From positions 310,001-374,000 of the forward strand of contig CAZWJF010000001.1 in NCBI GenBank assembly GCA_964634325.1: 64,000 nucleotides of DNA, in the 5' to 3' direction. The notes under the pieces were generated by a model. It had not been told where the DNA came from, made no database searches, and saw only the letters and a program-made list of their open reading frames with translations. Source of the stretch: JAJXWB01 sp964634325 (GTDB taxonomy: Bacteria > Pseudomonadota > Alphaproteobacteria > Rhizobiales > Beijerinckiaceae). Of this stretch, positions 1 through 8,177 are shown piece by piece (positions within the stretch are counted from its first letter, which is position 1; every line of letters starts with the position of its first letter). Made by a program: the position numbers and the translations under genes.

Positions 1-962
1 ACGGTCGCGTCCGGCCCGATCATGCGCTCGACCGAGGAATGCGAAATGTCGCGTTCGTGCCAGAGCGCGACGTTCTCCATCGCCGGCACGGCCATGCCGC
101 GCACGAGGCGGGCGAGACCGGTGAGATTCTCGGTCAACACGGGATTGCGCTTGTGCGGCATGGCGGATGAGCCCTTCTGGCCCTCCGAGAAGAATTCCTC
201 CGCCTCCAGCACTTCCGTGCGCTGGAGGTGACGGATTTCGATGGCCAGACGCTCGATGCTCGAAGCGATCACGCCGAGCGTCGCGAAGAACATGGCGTGC
301 CGGTCGCGCGGAATGACCTGCGTGGAGACGGGCTCGGGCTTCAGGCCGAGCTTTTTCGCCACATGTTCTTCGACGCGCGGGTCGATGTTGGCGAAAGTTC
401 CGACGGCGCCCGAAATCGCGCAGGTCGAGATTTCCGCGCGCGCCGCGACGAGGCGTTCGCGACAGCGCGAAAACTCCGCATAGGCCTGCGCCAATTTCAG
501 ACCGAAGGTCACGGGCTCGGCGTGAATGCCGTGCGAGCGGCCGATGGTCGGCGTCATCTTGTGTTCGAAAGCGCGCTTCTCGATCGCGGCGAGCAGCGCG
601 TCCATGTCCTTGAGCAGAATGTCGGCTGCGCGCTGGAGCTGCACGGCGAGGCAGGTGTCGAGCACGTCGGAGGAGGTCATGCCCTGATGCACGAAACGCG
701 AATCCTCGCCGATGAATTCGGCCAGGTGAGTCAGGAAGGCGATGACGTCGTGCTTGGTGACGCGTTCGATCTCGTCGATCTTGTCGACGTCGAATTTCGC
801 TGCGGAGCCCTTCTCCCAGATGTTCCTGGCCGCCTCCATCGGAATCACGCCGATCTCGGCGAGCGCCTCGCAGGCGTAGGCCTCGATCTCGAACCAGATG
901 CGGAAGCGGGTCTGCGGCTCCCAGATCGAGACCATTTCGGGGCGGGAATAGCGGGGGATCAT
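1..962 (-). CDS. purB: Adenylosuccinate lyase, 3' end outside window
   Basis: Adenylosuccinate lyase acts twice in purine biosynthesis, cleaving SAICAR to AICAR and adenylosuccinate to AMP, both releasing fumarate. Reading leftward from ATG at 962, the protein opens MIPRYSRPEMVSIWEPQTRF, typical of bacterial PurB. The signature loop SSAMPHKRNP of the fumarase/aspartase superfamily is encoded near 155-185 (about residue 260), and TSSD and GRSHG active-site segments occur earlier. About 320 residues are present; the usual length is about 435, so the C-terminal quarter lies beyond the left edge. No frameshift or substitution was noticed in the visible part. Family assignment is very secure. Confidence 0.96.
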   Translation of the reverse strand, partial: MIPRYSRPEMVSIWEPQTRFRIWFEIEAYACEALAEIGVIPMEAARNIWEKGSAAKFDVDKIDEIERVTKHDVIAFLTHLAEFIGEDSRFVHQGMTSSDVLDTCLAVQLQRAADILLKDMDALLAAIEKRAFEHKMTPTIGRSHGIHAEPVTFGLKLAQAYAEFSRCRERLVAARAEISTCAISGAVGTFANIDPRVEEHVAKKLGLKPEPVSTQVIPRDRHAMFFATLGVIASSIERLAIEIRHLQRTEVLEAEEFFSEGQKGSSAMPHKRNPVLTENLTGLARLVRGMAVPAMENVALWHERDISHSSVERMIGPDAT

Positions 963-1116
963 CGGCGTGTTCCGTGTTGTCGGTCGGCGCATCCCTGAGC
1001 ATGCGCCCGGCCGGGCGTCAACCGATCTCGGCGGGCTTGTGGATGAAGCGGCGGCGGCCGGGATGACAGGGGCCGCGACAGGGCTTTAACCTACCGGCCG
1101 CGATCTGGGGGCGGGC

Positions 1117-1671
1117 ATGCGCAAAGTCTTGGTTCTTGTTGTTTCTGCCGTCTGCGGTCTCGGCCTCGCCCAGCGCGCGTCGGCGGCGGACGTTTCCCGC
1201 TACACCAGCGTCAACGACCGCAAGGCCTGCCGGTATACGGAGGTCAAAGCCTCGCAGGATGGCCCGGACTCCTGCGAATTCCGGTGCGACGGGCCGGTGG
1301 CGGGCGTGAAGACCAAGCTTCTGTCCTGCTACGACTACGAGCATCTGTTCGTACAGCTCGACGGCAAGAGCTATTCGACCTGGGGCGCGATGACCTCGGT
1401 CGGCGGCTTTTCCGGGCTCGCCAACAAGAACGGCGTGGTTGAATGGGTTTTCGACGCCGGCGCGCCGCCGTCGCGGGCGAGCCTGCTGGGGCTGATCGTG
1501 CGGTTTCAGGGCGTGGTCAGCGAAACCGGCAAGAGCCGCAACGCGCTGGCGGTGTTCTCCCTCAGGCCCGGGCGGATTTGCTGGAAGGGCAATTATCCCG
1601 CCAACGAGACTGCGCGCGCAGCGCTCGATGGCGCGGCTTGCCAGAGCCCCTTGCCGGAGGAGCAGCCCTGA
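1117..1671 (+). CDS. Secreted protein of unknown function (184 aa)
   Basis: Begins MRKVLVLVVSAVCGLGLAQR and has a convincing Sec signal peptide, with likely cleavage after ASA near residue 23, so the product is predicted periplasmic. The mature part has six cysteines or more, including CRYTE, SCEFRCDG and LLSCYDYEH, suggesting disulfides. No enzyme motif is visible. A purine-rich stretch (gggggcggg) precedes the ATG. It stands alone between divergent purB and another secreted-protein gene about 100 bases downstream. I do not recognise the family; the function is unknown. Confidence 0.72.
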   Translation: MRKVLVLVVSAVCGLGLAQRASAADVSRYTSVNDRKACRYTEVKASQDGPDSCEFRCDGPVAGVKTKLLSCYDYEHLFVQLDGKSYSTWGAMTSVGGFSGLANKNGVVEWVFDAGAPPSRASLLGLIVRFQGVVSETGKSRNALAVFSLRPGRICWKGNYPANETARAALDGAACQSPLPEEQP

Positions 1672-1773
1672 CGCCGTCCTGGGGGGCTCCGCCAGGGATG
1701 GGTGGACGTCGGCCGAGAGCCGACCGAGAAACCGTCGAATTTCAATCTGCGCGGCATTTTGGGGAGCGTTGGC

Positions 1774-2559
1774 ATGAAGAGACTGGTTCTCCTCCTAGCG
1801 GCCGCGTTGACGCTGGCCTGGACGCCGGGCGCCGCTTCGGACTCGGGTTACATTCCCTCGCCGCCGGAAGGCGCCAATTGGTGCAAGTATGCAGAGACAT
1901 ACCTCGTAAACCGCGCGGAACATCGGCCGTACCGCTGTTCTACCGACAAGACGCCCGCATGTGTGAAGTACAATAATTACGGCTGCCTGAAGCACGGTCC
2001 GGCCAGTCCCTATCCGGGCACGCCGGCGCCAAACGGCAAGCAAGGCGCTCACGACGGGAGAGACGGTTCGCGCGGGCACGCCATATTCGAGCATCCGAAG
2101 TGGTCGATCGCAGGCTCATTCCGATGGTTCGAATACAGTTCAAAAGTTCTGGGCCTGAAGACGGCGGCGAAACTGGCCGATCGCTATTCGCCGTGGTGCG
2201 ACACGCAGGGATCGACGGCTTTGAAGGTCGATCCGGTCAGCGGCAGGCCCTGGGGTCGAACCTGCCGCGACGGGCGACATCCGCCGGCCGGCTTTCGCGG
2301 ACCATTTTGCAAGGAGCCCGCCGGCGAACCTTCGGCAGAACAATGCCGCGCCTGCAACTGCCCGTCTGTCTTCGTAAAATCCTGGCTCAAAGGCACGAGC
2401 CTGCAGCCGACCGACGAGTTGAAACTGTTCGGCGACGACGGCATGCCAACGCTATTGATGCAGCAGATCATCACGAACCACACGCCCTGGGAAATCGGGT
2501 ACCGTCCCACGGCGGAGATTGTTTCAGACGGCGCGAAGCTGTTTACGCCGCACCCATGA
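1774..2559 (+). CDS. Cysteine-rich secreted protein of unknown function (261 aa)
   Basis: The start is placed at ATG 1774, not the upstream in-frame codon at 1702, because GGGGAG lies at 1761-1766 and the product then opens with a clean signal peptide (MKRLVLLLAAALTLAWTPGA, cleavage near AAS). The mature protein contains about a dozen cysteines, including PYRCSTDKTPACVKYNNYGC and a cluster EQCRACNCP. These suggest several disulfides or a metal site. It follows another Cys-containing secreted protein on the same strand. No catalytic motif or known domain is recognised. Confidence 0.7.
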   Translation: MKRLVLLLAAALTLAWTPGAASDSGYIPSPPEGANWCKYAETYLVNRAEHRPYRCSTDKTPACVKYNNYGCLKHGPASPYPGTPAPNGKQGAHDGRDGSRGHAIFEHPKWSIAGSFRWFEYSSKVLGLKTAAKLADRYSPWCDTQGSTALKVDPVSGRPWGRTCRDGRHPPAGFRGPFCKEPAGEPSAEQCRACNCPSVFVKSWLKGTSLQPTDELKLFGDDGMPTLLMQQIITNHTPWEIGYRPTAEIVSDGAKLFTPHP

Positions 2560-2628
2560 CGTTGCACAGCGACCGGTGTTAAGGTGGAGCGCGGCTCAAC
2601 TGAGAGTGCAACCAGCCGGAGTGCTAGC

Positions 2629-2922
2629 ATGCGCGCTTTCAACGTCGTCAAATTCAAGGTCAAGCCAGGTCACGATGATGCGTTCCTCAATGCGCACAGG
2701 GACGGAAAGGCCCGATGGCCGGGATTGATCCACGGATCGATCATCAAGACGGGGGAGGCGAGCTATTGCCTCATCGGCGAATGGGCGAGCGCCGAGGAAA
2801 TGGCGGCCGCGCGGCCAGCGATGATCAGTACGCTCGACTCGTTCAGGTCGGCGCTGAGCGAAATTGCTGAAGGCCGCGGCGTCACCGATGCGGTGTCGGG
2901 AGCGGTGGTGCTGGACATTTGA
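2629..2922 (+). CDS. Small ABM-like (antibiotic biosynthesis monooxygenase superfamily) protein
   Basis: A 97-residue protein opening MRAFNVVKFKVKPGHDDAFL. The pattern of a beta strand, an F-K-V-K-PGHDDAF segment, a central WPG.IHGSI strand and a helix is typical of the dimeric alpha/beta ABM/stress-responsive fold. That fold includes small monooxygenases, haem-degrading enzymes and proteins with no known activity. ATG 2629 is chosen over the in-frame codon at 2584 because CCGGAG lies just upstream. The gene is convergent with the SHOCT-domain gene and ends 13 bases from it. Substrate and activity cannot be read from the sequence. Confidence 0.65.
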   Translation: MRAFNVVKFKVKPGHDDAFLNAHRDGKARWPGLIHGSIIKTGEASYCLIGEWASAEEMAAARPAMISTLDSFRSALSEIAEGRGVTDAVSGAVVLDI

Positions 2923-2935
2923 CCGGCTCGACCCG

Positions 2936-3190
2936 CTACCCCGTCAGATCGCGCTTCATCGCCTCGTACTGATCCTTCGTGATCTCGCCACGCGCGTAGC
3001 GCTTGTCGAGGATGTCGCGCGCGGATTCAGGCTCGGGCTGCTGCGGCCACGTCCAGCCCGCGGCTTTCGGGCGGCGGTCGCGCAGGAACAGCCAGACGAT
3101 GAAGACGGCGATGACCAGCGCGCCGAGTGGGCCGATCCCGTGGAACGGCCACATCCAGGTGTAAGTGTCGTACCACGCGTATCCGTGCAT
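2936..3190 (-). CDS. Small membrane-anchored SHOCT-domain protein
   Basis: 84 residues. The N-terminal third is aromatic and His/Trp rich (MHGYAWYDTYTWMWPFHGIG), then one hydrophobic helix at about 20-38, then a cytosolic tail ending in a SHOCT motif (ARDILDKRYARGEITKDQYEAM, residues 56-79). SHOCT is a short helical domain found at protein termini, often on membrane proteins, with a suggested oligomerisation role. The gene is the last of a leftward cluster DUF302 / cytochrome c / SHOCT, lying 30 bases after the cytochrome. Function is unknown; the gene order suggests a shared envelope redox or metal role. Confidence 0.8.
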   Translation of the reverse strand: MHGYAWYDTYTWMWPFHGIGPLGALVIAVFIVWLFLRDRRPKAAGWTWPQQPEPESARDILDKRYARGEITKDQYEAMKRDLTG

Positions 3191-3220
3191 GATCCAAACT
3201 CCAGACGCCGCCCGCGCCGT

Positions 3221-3763
3221 CTATTTTCGCGTCACGTCGGGCAACTGCGCCTGGATATAGGCGACAGCGGCCCAGATGTCGTCCTTTGACAGGGAATCCT
3301 TGAAGGCGGGCATCGCGGTGTTGAATTGCGCGCCGCCCTCCGAGACCGTCCAGAAGAAATACGGGTCCCATCGCCCGATCGGCGTTTCGGCGAGCCAGGC
3401 GAGGTTCGCCGGCGGCGGGTTCAGATCCTTGGCGGCCGGGCCGTCTCCGCCGCCCCTCGGGCCATGGCACGAGGCGCAATTGTCCGCGTAGACCTTGGCG
3501 CCGCGCTCGATCGTCGCGGCGTTCTGGGGCAGCGGATTGGCCGCCGTCCTATAGGCCTCGGGAATGCCGCCGCGCATCGCGAAGGGCCGGCGCGGCGAAT
3601 ATCCCATGCCGCCGTGGCCCATCATGCCCGGGCCGCCGCCCCAGCCGGGGCCCTGCCGCCATTGACCCCAAGGCCGACCGTCGCCCATCGGCTGCGCTGT
3701 CGCGAACGCCGCCGCCATCAAGAACGCGGCTGATGGAACGCCCCCAAGCAGAAGCTTACGCAT
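3221..3763 (-). CDS. Periplasmic class I c-type cytochrome
   Basis: 180 residues with a signal peptide (cleavage near ATA, residue 23). A Gly/Met/Trp-rich linker at about 25-65 contains GPGMMGHGGMGY. A single haem attachment motif CASCH lies at 96-100, and Met151 in AMPAF is the likely distal ligand. The C-terminal helix SKDDIWAAVAYIQ is typical of cytochrome c domains. The protein should carry one covalently bound haem in the periplasm and shuttle electrons. The Met-rich N-terminal linker is unusual and could bind copper, but that is inference. It sits between DUF302 and SHOCT genes; ccdA, a haem-maturation gene, lies about 3.6 kb away on the other strand. Confidence 0.88.
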   Translation of the reverse strand: MRKLLLGGVPSAAFLMAAAFATAQPMGDGRPWGQWRQGPGWGGGPGMMGHGGMGYSPRRPFAMRGGIPEAYRTAANPLPQNAATIERGAKVYADNCASCHGPRGGGDGPAAKDLNPPPANLAWLAETPIGRWDPYFFWTVSEGGAQFNTAMPAFKDSLSKDDIWAAVAYIQAQLPDVTRK

Positions 3764-3879
3764 GGAATTCTCCTCTGGCGCCGGATCGAAGCAGGCAATG
3801 CTGCTCCTCAGCGCCCTCGGCGTCCATGAGGTCGCTCAACACAATGGGCCGAGCGGCTCCATTCGCACGCCTGTCGCGC

Positions 3880-4266
3880 TCATGCGGCTTCGATCGCCTT
3901 GCGGAGCAGGCCCTGGACAAGCCCCGCCGCCTCGTTCAGGCGCGCATTGTCGACGGCCATCATCGAGGCGACCGGATCGATCGCCGCCACCTCGCTCCTG
4001 CCGCCGCCCACGTCCTGCACAATCACATTGCAGGGCAGCATCAGGCCGATCTTGTCCTCGGCGGACAGCGCCTCGTACGCGAGTTTCGGGTCGCATGCGC
4101 CGAGAATGCGGTAGGGACGAAAGTCGACGCCGATCTTGGCCTTGAGCGTCTTGGCGATGTCGATCTCGGTCAGGACGCCGAACCCTTGCCCTTTCAGCGC
4201 CTCGGTCACGCGCGCGGCGGCTTCGTCCAAGCTGCAATCGAGGGTTTTCGAAAAATAATAGCTCAT
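3880..4266 (-). CDS. DUF302 family protein
   Basis: 128 residues beginning MSYYFSKTLDCSLDEAAARV. The order K-T-(I/L)..S.DEA...V.E.LK..GFGVLTEIDI..T.K.K.G..F.PY.ILGAC.P..A......D..IGL.LPCNV.V matches the DUF302 family, small soluble proteins with a two-layer alpha/beta fold and unknown biochemical role. There is no signal peptide. It is the first gene of a leftward cluster, 116 bases before the cytochrome c gene. In proteobacteria DUF302 genes often lie beside cytochromes, heavy-metal or thiosulfate genes (general knowledge). Confidence 0.88.
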   Translation of the reverse strand: MSYYFSKTLDCSLDEAAARVTEALKGQGFGVLTEIDIAKTLKAKIGVDFRPYRILGACDPKLAYEALSAEDKIGLMLPCNVIVQDVGGGRSEVAAIDPVASMMAVDNARLNEAAGLVQGLLRKAIEAA

Positions 4267-4346
4267 CGACCGGCCTCCCTCACATGGCGAATGGTCGGGA
4301 TATTGGGCTGGCGTGGCGCAATCGCAATAGATCTAAGCTGCGGCGT

Positions 4347-5096
4347 CTAGGCGCTGGCTGCGAAATCGACGGCCGCCGCGACATGGAGCGCCGTCGTATC
4401 GAACACGGGCAGGTCAGGCAGATCGCTCTGGCCGATCAGGAGGAAGATTTCGGTGCAGCCGAGAATCACGCCTTCCGCGCCGGCTGCGCGCAATCGTTCG
4501 ACGATGCGCAAATATTCCGCCTTCGATCCGGCGCGCAGGTCGCGCCGCACGAGTTCGTCGAAAATGATGCGGTCGACCGTCGCCACGTCGGTTTCATCGG
4601 GCGCGATGGTTTCGACGCCGAACCGTTCGCGATAGCGCGCGGCGAGTTCGGCCGAGCGCATGACCGGCAACGTTCCGAGCAGTCCGACGCGCTTCAATCC
4701 GGCCTTGCGGATCGCTGCGCCCGTCGGGTCGGCGATGTGGATGAACGGCGTCCGGCGCTCGGCCATGATCGGCGCGACGACGCGGTGCATCGTGTTGGAC
4801 ACGCAGAGGACAACGTCGGCGCCGGCGTGTTCGAGACGGTCGATCTTGTCGGCCAGATAGGCCTTTGCTGCTTCCCACAGGCCGTTGCGGACGAAATATT
4901 CGATATTGCCGAAATTGACCGAGACGACGACGATCTCGCCATTATCCCAGCCGCCGTAGCGTGTGTTCAGACCCGCATTGAGCAGTCGGTAATATTCGCC
5001 GGTCGCCTGATCGCTCATGCCGCCGAGCACGCCGATGGTCTTCTGCCGAAGCGGGCGTTCCGGGGCAGGCGGGCGAGGGGGCGCGGCGTCGGTCAT
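4347..5096 (-). CDS. Aspartate/glutamate racemase family protein
   Basis: 249 residues. IGVLGGMSDQATGEYY (21-36) and the cofactor-independent catalytic pair Cys98 (VVLCVSNTMH) and Cys214 (ILGCTEI) mark the Asp/Glu/hydantoin racemase superfamily, closest in style to the YgeA/RacD amino-acid racemases. Two alpha/beta lobes each donate one cysteine to abstract and return the alpha proton. There is no signal peptide, so it is cytoplasmic. It is co-oriented with the cupin gene upstream (gap 43 bases). Amino-acid specificity cannot be inferred. An amino-acid-oxidase-type flavoenzyme lies divergently 600 bases away, which would fit D-amino-acid turnover. Confidence 0.88.
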   Translation of the reverse strand: MTDAAPPRPPAPERPLRQKTIGVLGGMSDQATGEYYRLLNAGLNTRYGGWDNGEIVVVSVNFGNIEYFVRNGLWEAAKAYLADKIDRLEHAGADVVLCVSNTMHRVVAPIMAERRTPFIHIADPTGAAIRKAGLKRVGLLGTLPVMRSAELAARYRERFGVETIAPDETDVATVDRIIFDELVRRDLRAGSKAEYLRIVERLRAAGAEGVILGCTEIFLLIGQSDLPDLPVFDTTALHVAAAVDFAASA

Positions 5097-5139
5097 CTTT
5101 CCTTCATAGCGCGCGCCCTTCGCAGCGCGAAGCCGCGCT

Positions 5140-5592
5140 TCAGCCGAGCGGCGCGGGGTTCTTCATCGACGGCGCGAACCAGCTCGCAGCCCAGTCCCAG
5201 GCGCGCGCCAGAAATCCGATGGGTTTGGCCATGCCGTGGCGGATGAAGGCGATCTTGCGCAGACGCTCGGGCACGCGCCAGGTGCTCGTGGTTCCCGCCG
5301 GAAAATAGGCGACGTCGCCGGGGCCGAGCCTGCGCTCGGCGTTCTTTTCGTCGGTCACGAAGACTTCGCCGTCGATGATGCTGACGGTCTCGTCGATGTC
5401 GAAATGCCAGCGGAACTTGCCCTTGGTGGTCTCCCACACGACGGTGACGGCCGCGCCGTCGGTGGAGCGCGAAAGCAGAGCGCGGCTCGCCTGCGGGTCG
5501 CCTTCCAGAATCCAGTCCTTCGGGATCGGCGCGGAGACGAGCTTGGCGTCGGCCGGAACGGATATGACGACGGGCGGCGGGGCGGCGTCCAA
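5140..5592 (-). CDS. Cupin-domain protein (EutQ-like cupin_3 type)
   Basis: 150 residues. The central part (FRWHFDIDETVSIIDGEVFV, then LGPGDVAYFPAGTTSTWRVP) is a single-domain cupin of the EutQ-like type. The usual second-strand histidine is weakly conserved. The start is taken as TTG 5592 because GGAGA lies about six bases upstream and no better ATG exists. The C-terminal extension AWDWAASWFAP is amphipathic. Cytoplasmic; ligand unknown. It is divergent from the FAD oxidoreductase with about 95 bases between them, leaving room for a shared promoter region. Confidence 0.8.
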   Translation of the reverse strand: MDAAPPPVVISVPADAKLVSAPIPKDWILEGDPQASRALLSRSTDGAAVTVVWETTKGKFRWHFDIDETVSIIDGEVFVTDEKNAERRLGPGDVAYFPAGTTSTWRVPERLRKIAFIRHGMAKPIGFLARAWDWAASWFAPSMKNPAPLG

Positions 5593-5675
5593 GGCGGTCT
5601 CCGGAATTGCGCGGGCCAGACTGGCCCGTTTGTCGCTTCAGGATGCCGGACGAAGGTTTATATATCGTCGGCGAC

Positions 5676-5690
5676 AAGGAGAGCGGATTG
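5676..5690 (+). promoter_or_regulatory. Shine-Dalgarno deciding a TTG start
   Basis: AAGGAG at 5676-5681 is followed after six bases by TTG at 5688. This argues for translation of the flavoenzyme from TTG 5688, which gives an N-terminus of MAIRADVIVLGAG, directly entering the FAD-binding strand as in homologues. The upstream in-frame ATG at 5643 and codon at 5607 have no comparable ribosome binding site. Confidence 0.6.
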
Positions 5691-6932
5691 GCCATTCGGG
5701 CGGACGTCATCGTTCTGGGCGCGGGAATGGTCGGCGTCGGCGCCGCGCTCGCCTTGCAGGCGCGCGGTCGCGACGTCGTTCTGGTCGACCGGCGCGGCGC
5801 GGCGGGGCGCGAAACCAGCTATGGCAACGCGGGGCTGATCGAGCGCGCGTCTGTCGAGCTCTATGTCTTTCCCCGCGATATCGGCACGGTTGTCCGCACG
5901 ATCCTGGGCCGCAATCCGGCGGCGCGGATCGATTGGGCTGCGCTGCCGCAAACGGCGGCGTGGATCGCCCGCTATTTCCTCGAAAGCGCGCCCGCCAAAG
6001 CCGCCGCCCACGCGCGCGCCGCGCTGCCGCTGATCGAGCGATGCCTGAGCGAGCATCTGGCGCTGGCGCAGGCGGCCGGCGCCGAGGAACTGATCCGTCC
6101 CTCCGGCTGGATAAAGGCGTTTCGCACGGAGAGGACCCTCGCCGAAGGCGCCGCCGAAGCGCGCCGGATCCGCGAGTACGGGTTGACCTTCGACGCGCTC
6201 GACGCCCGCGATCTCGCGCGGATCGAGCCGCATCTGACCGGTTTCGCCGGCGCGATCCTGTTGCGCGATCCGGCGGCCTGCGTCGACCCCGGCGGGCTGG
6301 TCGCGGCCTATGCGAGCCATTTCGCGCGCAACGGCGGTCGGCTGTTCGCCGGCGACGCGCGCACGCTGGAGCAGACGCCGCAGGGGTGGTCGGTGCGCGC
6401 GGAGGCGGGCCAGATCGAAGGGCGCAAGGCGGTCGTCGCGCTCGGGCCGTGGTCGGACGACATATTCCGGCCGCTCGGCTATTCGATCCCGCTCGGCGTC
6501 AAACGCGGCTACCACATGCACTATCGCGCCGCCGGGGGCGCGAGCCTCAGCCATCCCGTTCTGGACGCCGACGGCGGCTTTCTGCTCGCGCCGATGCGGC
6601 AGGGGATACGCCTGACGACGGGCGCCGAATTCGCGCCGCGCGACGCTGCGCCTTCTCCCATCCAGCTCGCGGCGGTCGAGCCCCAGGCGCGCGCAACGTT
6701 TCCGCTTGGGGAGCGGCTCGACCCCGAGCCCTGGCTCGGGCGGCGGCCCTGTCTGCCGGATTTGCTCCCGGTGATCGGTCCTGCGCCGCGCCACGAGGGA
6801 TTGTGGTTCGACTTCGGCCACCAGCATCACGGATTTACGCTGGGGCCGGTGAGCGGACGGCTGCTGGCGGAAATGATGACCGGCGAGGCGCCGTTCGCCG
6901 ACCCGACGCCGTTTCGGGCAGATCGCTTCTGA
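5688..6932 (+). CDS. FAD-dependent oxidoreductase, D-amino-acid dehydrogenase (DAO/DadA) family
   Basis: 414 residues from TTG 5688. The Rossmann FAD motif GAGMVG lies at residues 11-16, followed by the GRDVVLVDRRG acidic-end strand and the SYGNAGLIE segment characteristic of DadA-like enzymes. The C-terminal RPCLPDLLPVIGP...LWFDFGHQHHGFTLGP is the conserved FAD-contacting region of the DAO superfamily. The reaction is probably flavin-dependent oxidation of an amine or D-amino acid to an imino acid. Electrons would pass to the respiratory chain if it is a dehydrogenase. It is divergent from the cupin/racemase pair, which suggests a D-amino-acid theme. Substrate is uncertain. Confidence 0.87.
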   Translation: MAIRADVIVLGAGMVGVGAALALQARGRDVVLVDRRGAAGRETSYGNAGLIERASVELYVFPRDIGTVVRTILGRNPAARIDWAALPQTAAWIARYFLESAPAKAAAHARAALPLIERCLSEHLALAQAAGAEELIRPSGWIKAFRTERTLAEGAAEARRIREYGLTFDALDARDLARIEPHLTGFAGAILLRDPAACVDPGGLVAAYASHFARNGGRLFAGDARTLEQTPQGWSVRAEAGQIEGRKAVVALGPWSDDIFRPLGYSIPLGVKRGYHMHYRAAGGASLSHPVLDADGGFLLAPMRQGIRLTTGAEFAPRDAAPSPIQLAAVEPQARATFPLGERLDPEPWLGRRPCLPDLLPVIGPAPRHEGLWFDFGHQHHGFTLGPVSGRLLAEMMTGEAPFADPTPFRADRF

Positions 6933-6935
6933 GGA

Positions 6936-7217
6936 TCAGCGCAGCGGGTTCTGGGTTGGCCGCTGTCCCGGGACTTGCGGCCGATCGCCGCGCTCGGCGC
7001 GCCGCTCCAGCATGCGGTCGGCCAGCGCCAGCTTGCAGGCCGGCGAAAGCTGGGCGCGATGCTCGGCCATGCAACGGGCGATGCGGCCGCCGCCTTTTTC
7101 GACGCCCCTGCATAGCGTTTCGCGGTCCTGATGGCAGGCCTCCCGCACGTCGGCGAGGGCGGCGGTCGCGGGCAATGCGGCCAAAGCGGCGACGACAGCG
7201 AAAGCGCGAAGGGACAT
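6936..7217 (-). CDS. Small secreted Cys-rich-repeat protein (GLG1-like motif)
   Basis: 93 residues from ATG 7217. Signal peptide MSLRAFAVVAALAALPATAA with cleavage near ALA. The mature part has the pattern REACHQDRETLCRGVEKGGG then RIARCMAEHRAQLSPACKLAL, i.e. C..D...LC.GV..GGGR...C...H...LSPAC, the Cys-rich repeat found in eukaryotic Golgi GLG1 and in many small alphaproteobacterial secreted proteins. The basic, Pro/Arg-rich tail is probably flexible. It is convergent with the flavoenzyme gene and ends three bases from it. Function is unknown; periplasmic location is inferred. Confidence 0.8.
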   Translation of the reverse strand: MSLRAFAVVAALAALPATAALADVREACHQDRETLCRGVEKGGGRIARCMAEHRAQLSPACKLALADRMLERRAERGDRPQVPGQRPTQNPLR

Positions 7218-7368
7218 GGACGGCTCCGAATGGGATACGGCCAAGATCATGCCGGCGAAATCTTGGCGGATCGCTTCCGGCGCCGATCGAATTGGAGCCA
7301 AGCCGTTCACGCGAACGTCATGATATCCACGCTTCTCCTGGGCGGGCGCGCCCGCTAAAAGGGCGCCC

Positions 7369-8100
7369 ATGGCTTCCGACGTCACCATCTTCTCCGCAGC
7401 CGCCGCGGGCGTTCTCTCCTTCTTGAGCCCCTGCGTGCTGCCGCTGGTGCCGCCGTACCTGACCTTCATCGCCGGCACGACGATCGAGGACATCGTGGAC
7501 GAAGGCGCACAGCGCGCCCGCCGCGACGTGCTGTTCGCCGCGCTGCTGTTCGTCGCCGGCTTTTCCACGGTGTTCGTGTCGCTCGGCGCGACGGCCTCCG
7601 TGTTCGGCCAGCTCGTGCGCGCCAATCTGCATATTCTCTCGATCGCCGCGGGCGTGGCGATCATCGCCATGGGCCTGCACTTTCTGGGCGTGTTCAAATT
7701 GCACATCCTCTACCGCGAGAAGCGGATGGAGGTGGAAAAGCCGGTGGGCCTGTGGGGCGCCTATGTGATGGGCGTGGCCTTCGCCTTCGGCTGGACGCCG
7801 TGCATCGGTCCGATCCTGGCGGCGATCCTGGCGGTGGCGAGTTCGGAAGATACGGCGGCGCGCGGCGCCGGCCTGCTGGCGGTCTATTCGCTCGGCCTCG
7901 GCCTGCCGTTCCTGATCGCCGCGCTCGCCATCGAGCCCTTCATGAATTTCCTGAAGAAATTCCGGTCGCATTTCGGCAAGGTCGAGAAGATCGTGGGCGT
8001 CGCGCTCGTCGTCACGGGCGTCGCCTTCCTGACTGGGGGCATGCAGAACGTTTCGATCTGGCTGCTGCAGACCTTTCCGGGGCTGGCGAAACTTGGCTGA
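7369..8100 (+). CDS. ccdA: Cytochrome c biogenesis protein CcdA
   Basis: 243 residues with six predicted membrane helices. The redox cysteine pair lies in LSPCVLPLVPPY (Cys22) and WTPCIGPIL (Cys145), the arrangement of CcdA/DsbD-beta proteins that carry reductant from cytoplasmic thioredoxin across the membrane to periplasmic apocytochrome c thiols. Length is typical for stand-alone CcdA. Its thiol-disulfide partner (CcmG/ResA type) and the other ccm genes are not in the window. Two mono-haem c cytochromes are encoded in this window (3221-3763 and 54143-54508). Confidence 0.93.
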   Translation: MASDVTIFSAAAAGVLSFLSPCVLPLVPPYLTFIAGTTIEDIVDEGAQRARRDVLFAALLFVAGFSTVFVSLGATASVFGQLVRANLHILSIAAGVAIIAMGLHFLGVFKLHILYREKRMEVEKPVGLWGAYVMGVAFAFGWTPCIGPILAAILAVASSEDTAARGAGLLAVYSLGLGLPFLIAALAIEPFMNFLKKFRSHFGKVEKIVGVALVVTGVAFLTGGMQNVSIWLLQTFPGLAKLG

Positions 8101-8177
8101 AACCGCCATATCGGGGCCAGATCAACGCGGCGCGCGACGCGGCCGCAGATAGTGCCTGCGCTCTGGTCTGGTGATTC

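Noticed and set aside
228..998. Long rightward reading frame of 256 codons
   Set aside because: It lies antisense to purB, whose MPHKRNP signature and other motifs read on the minus strand.
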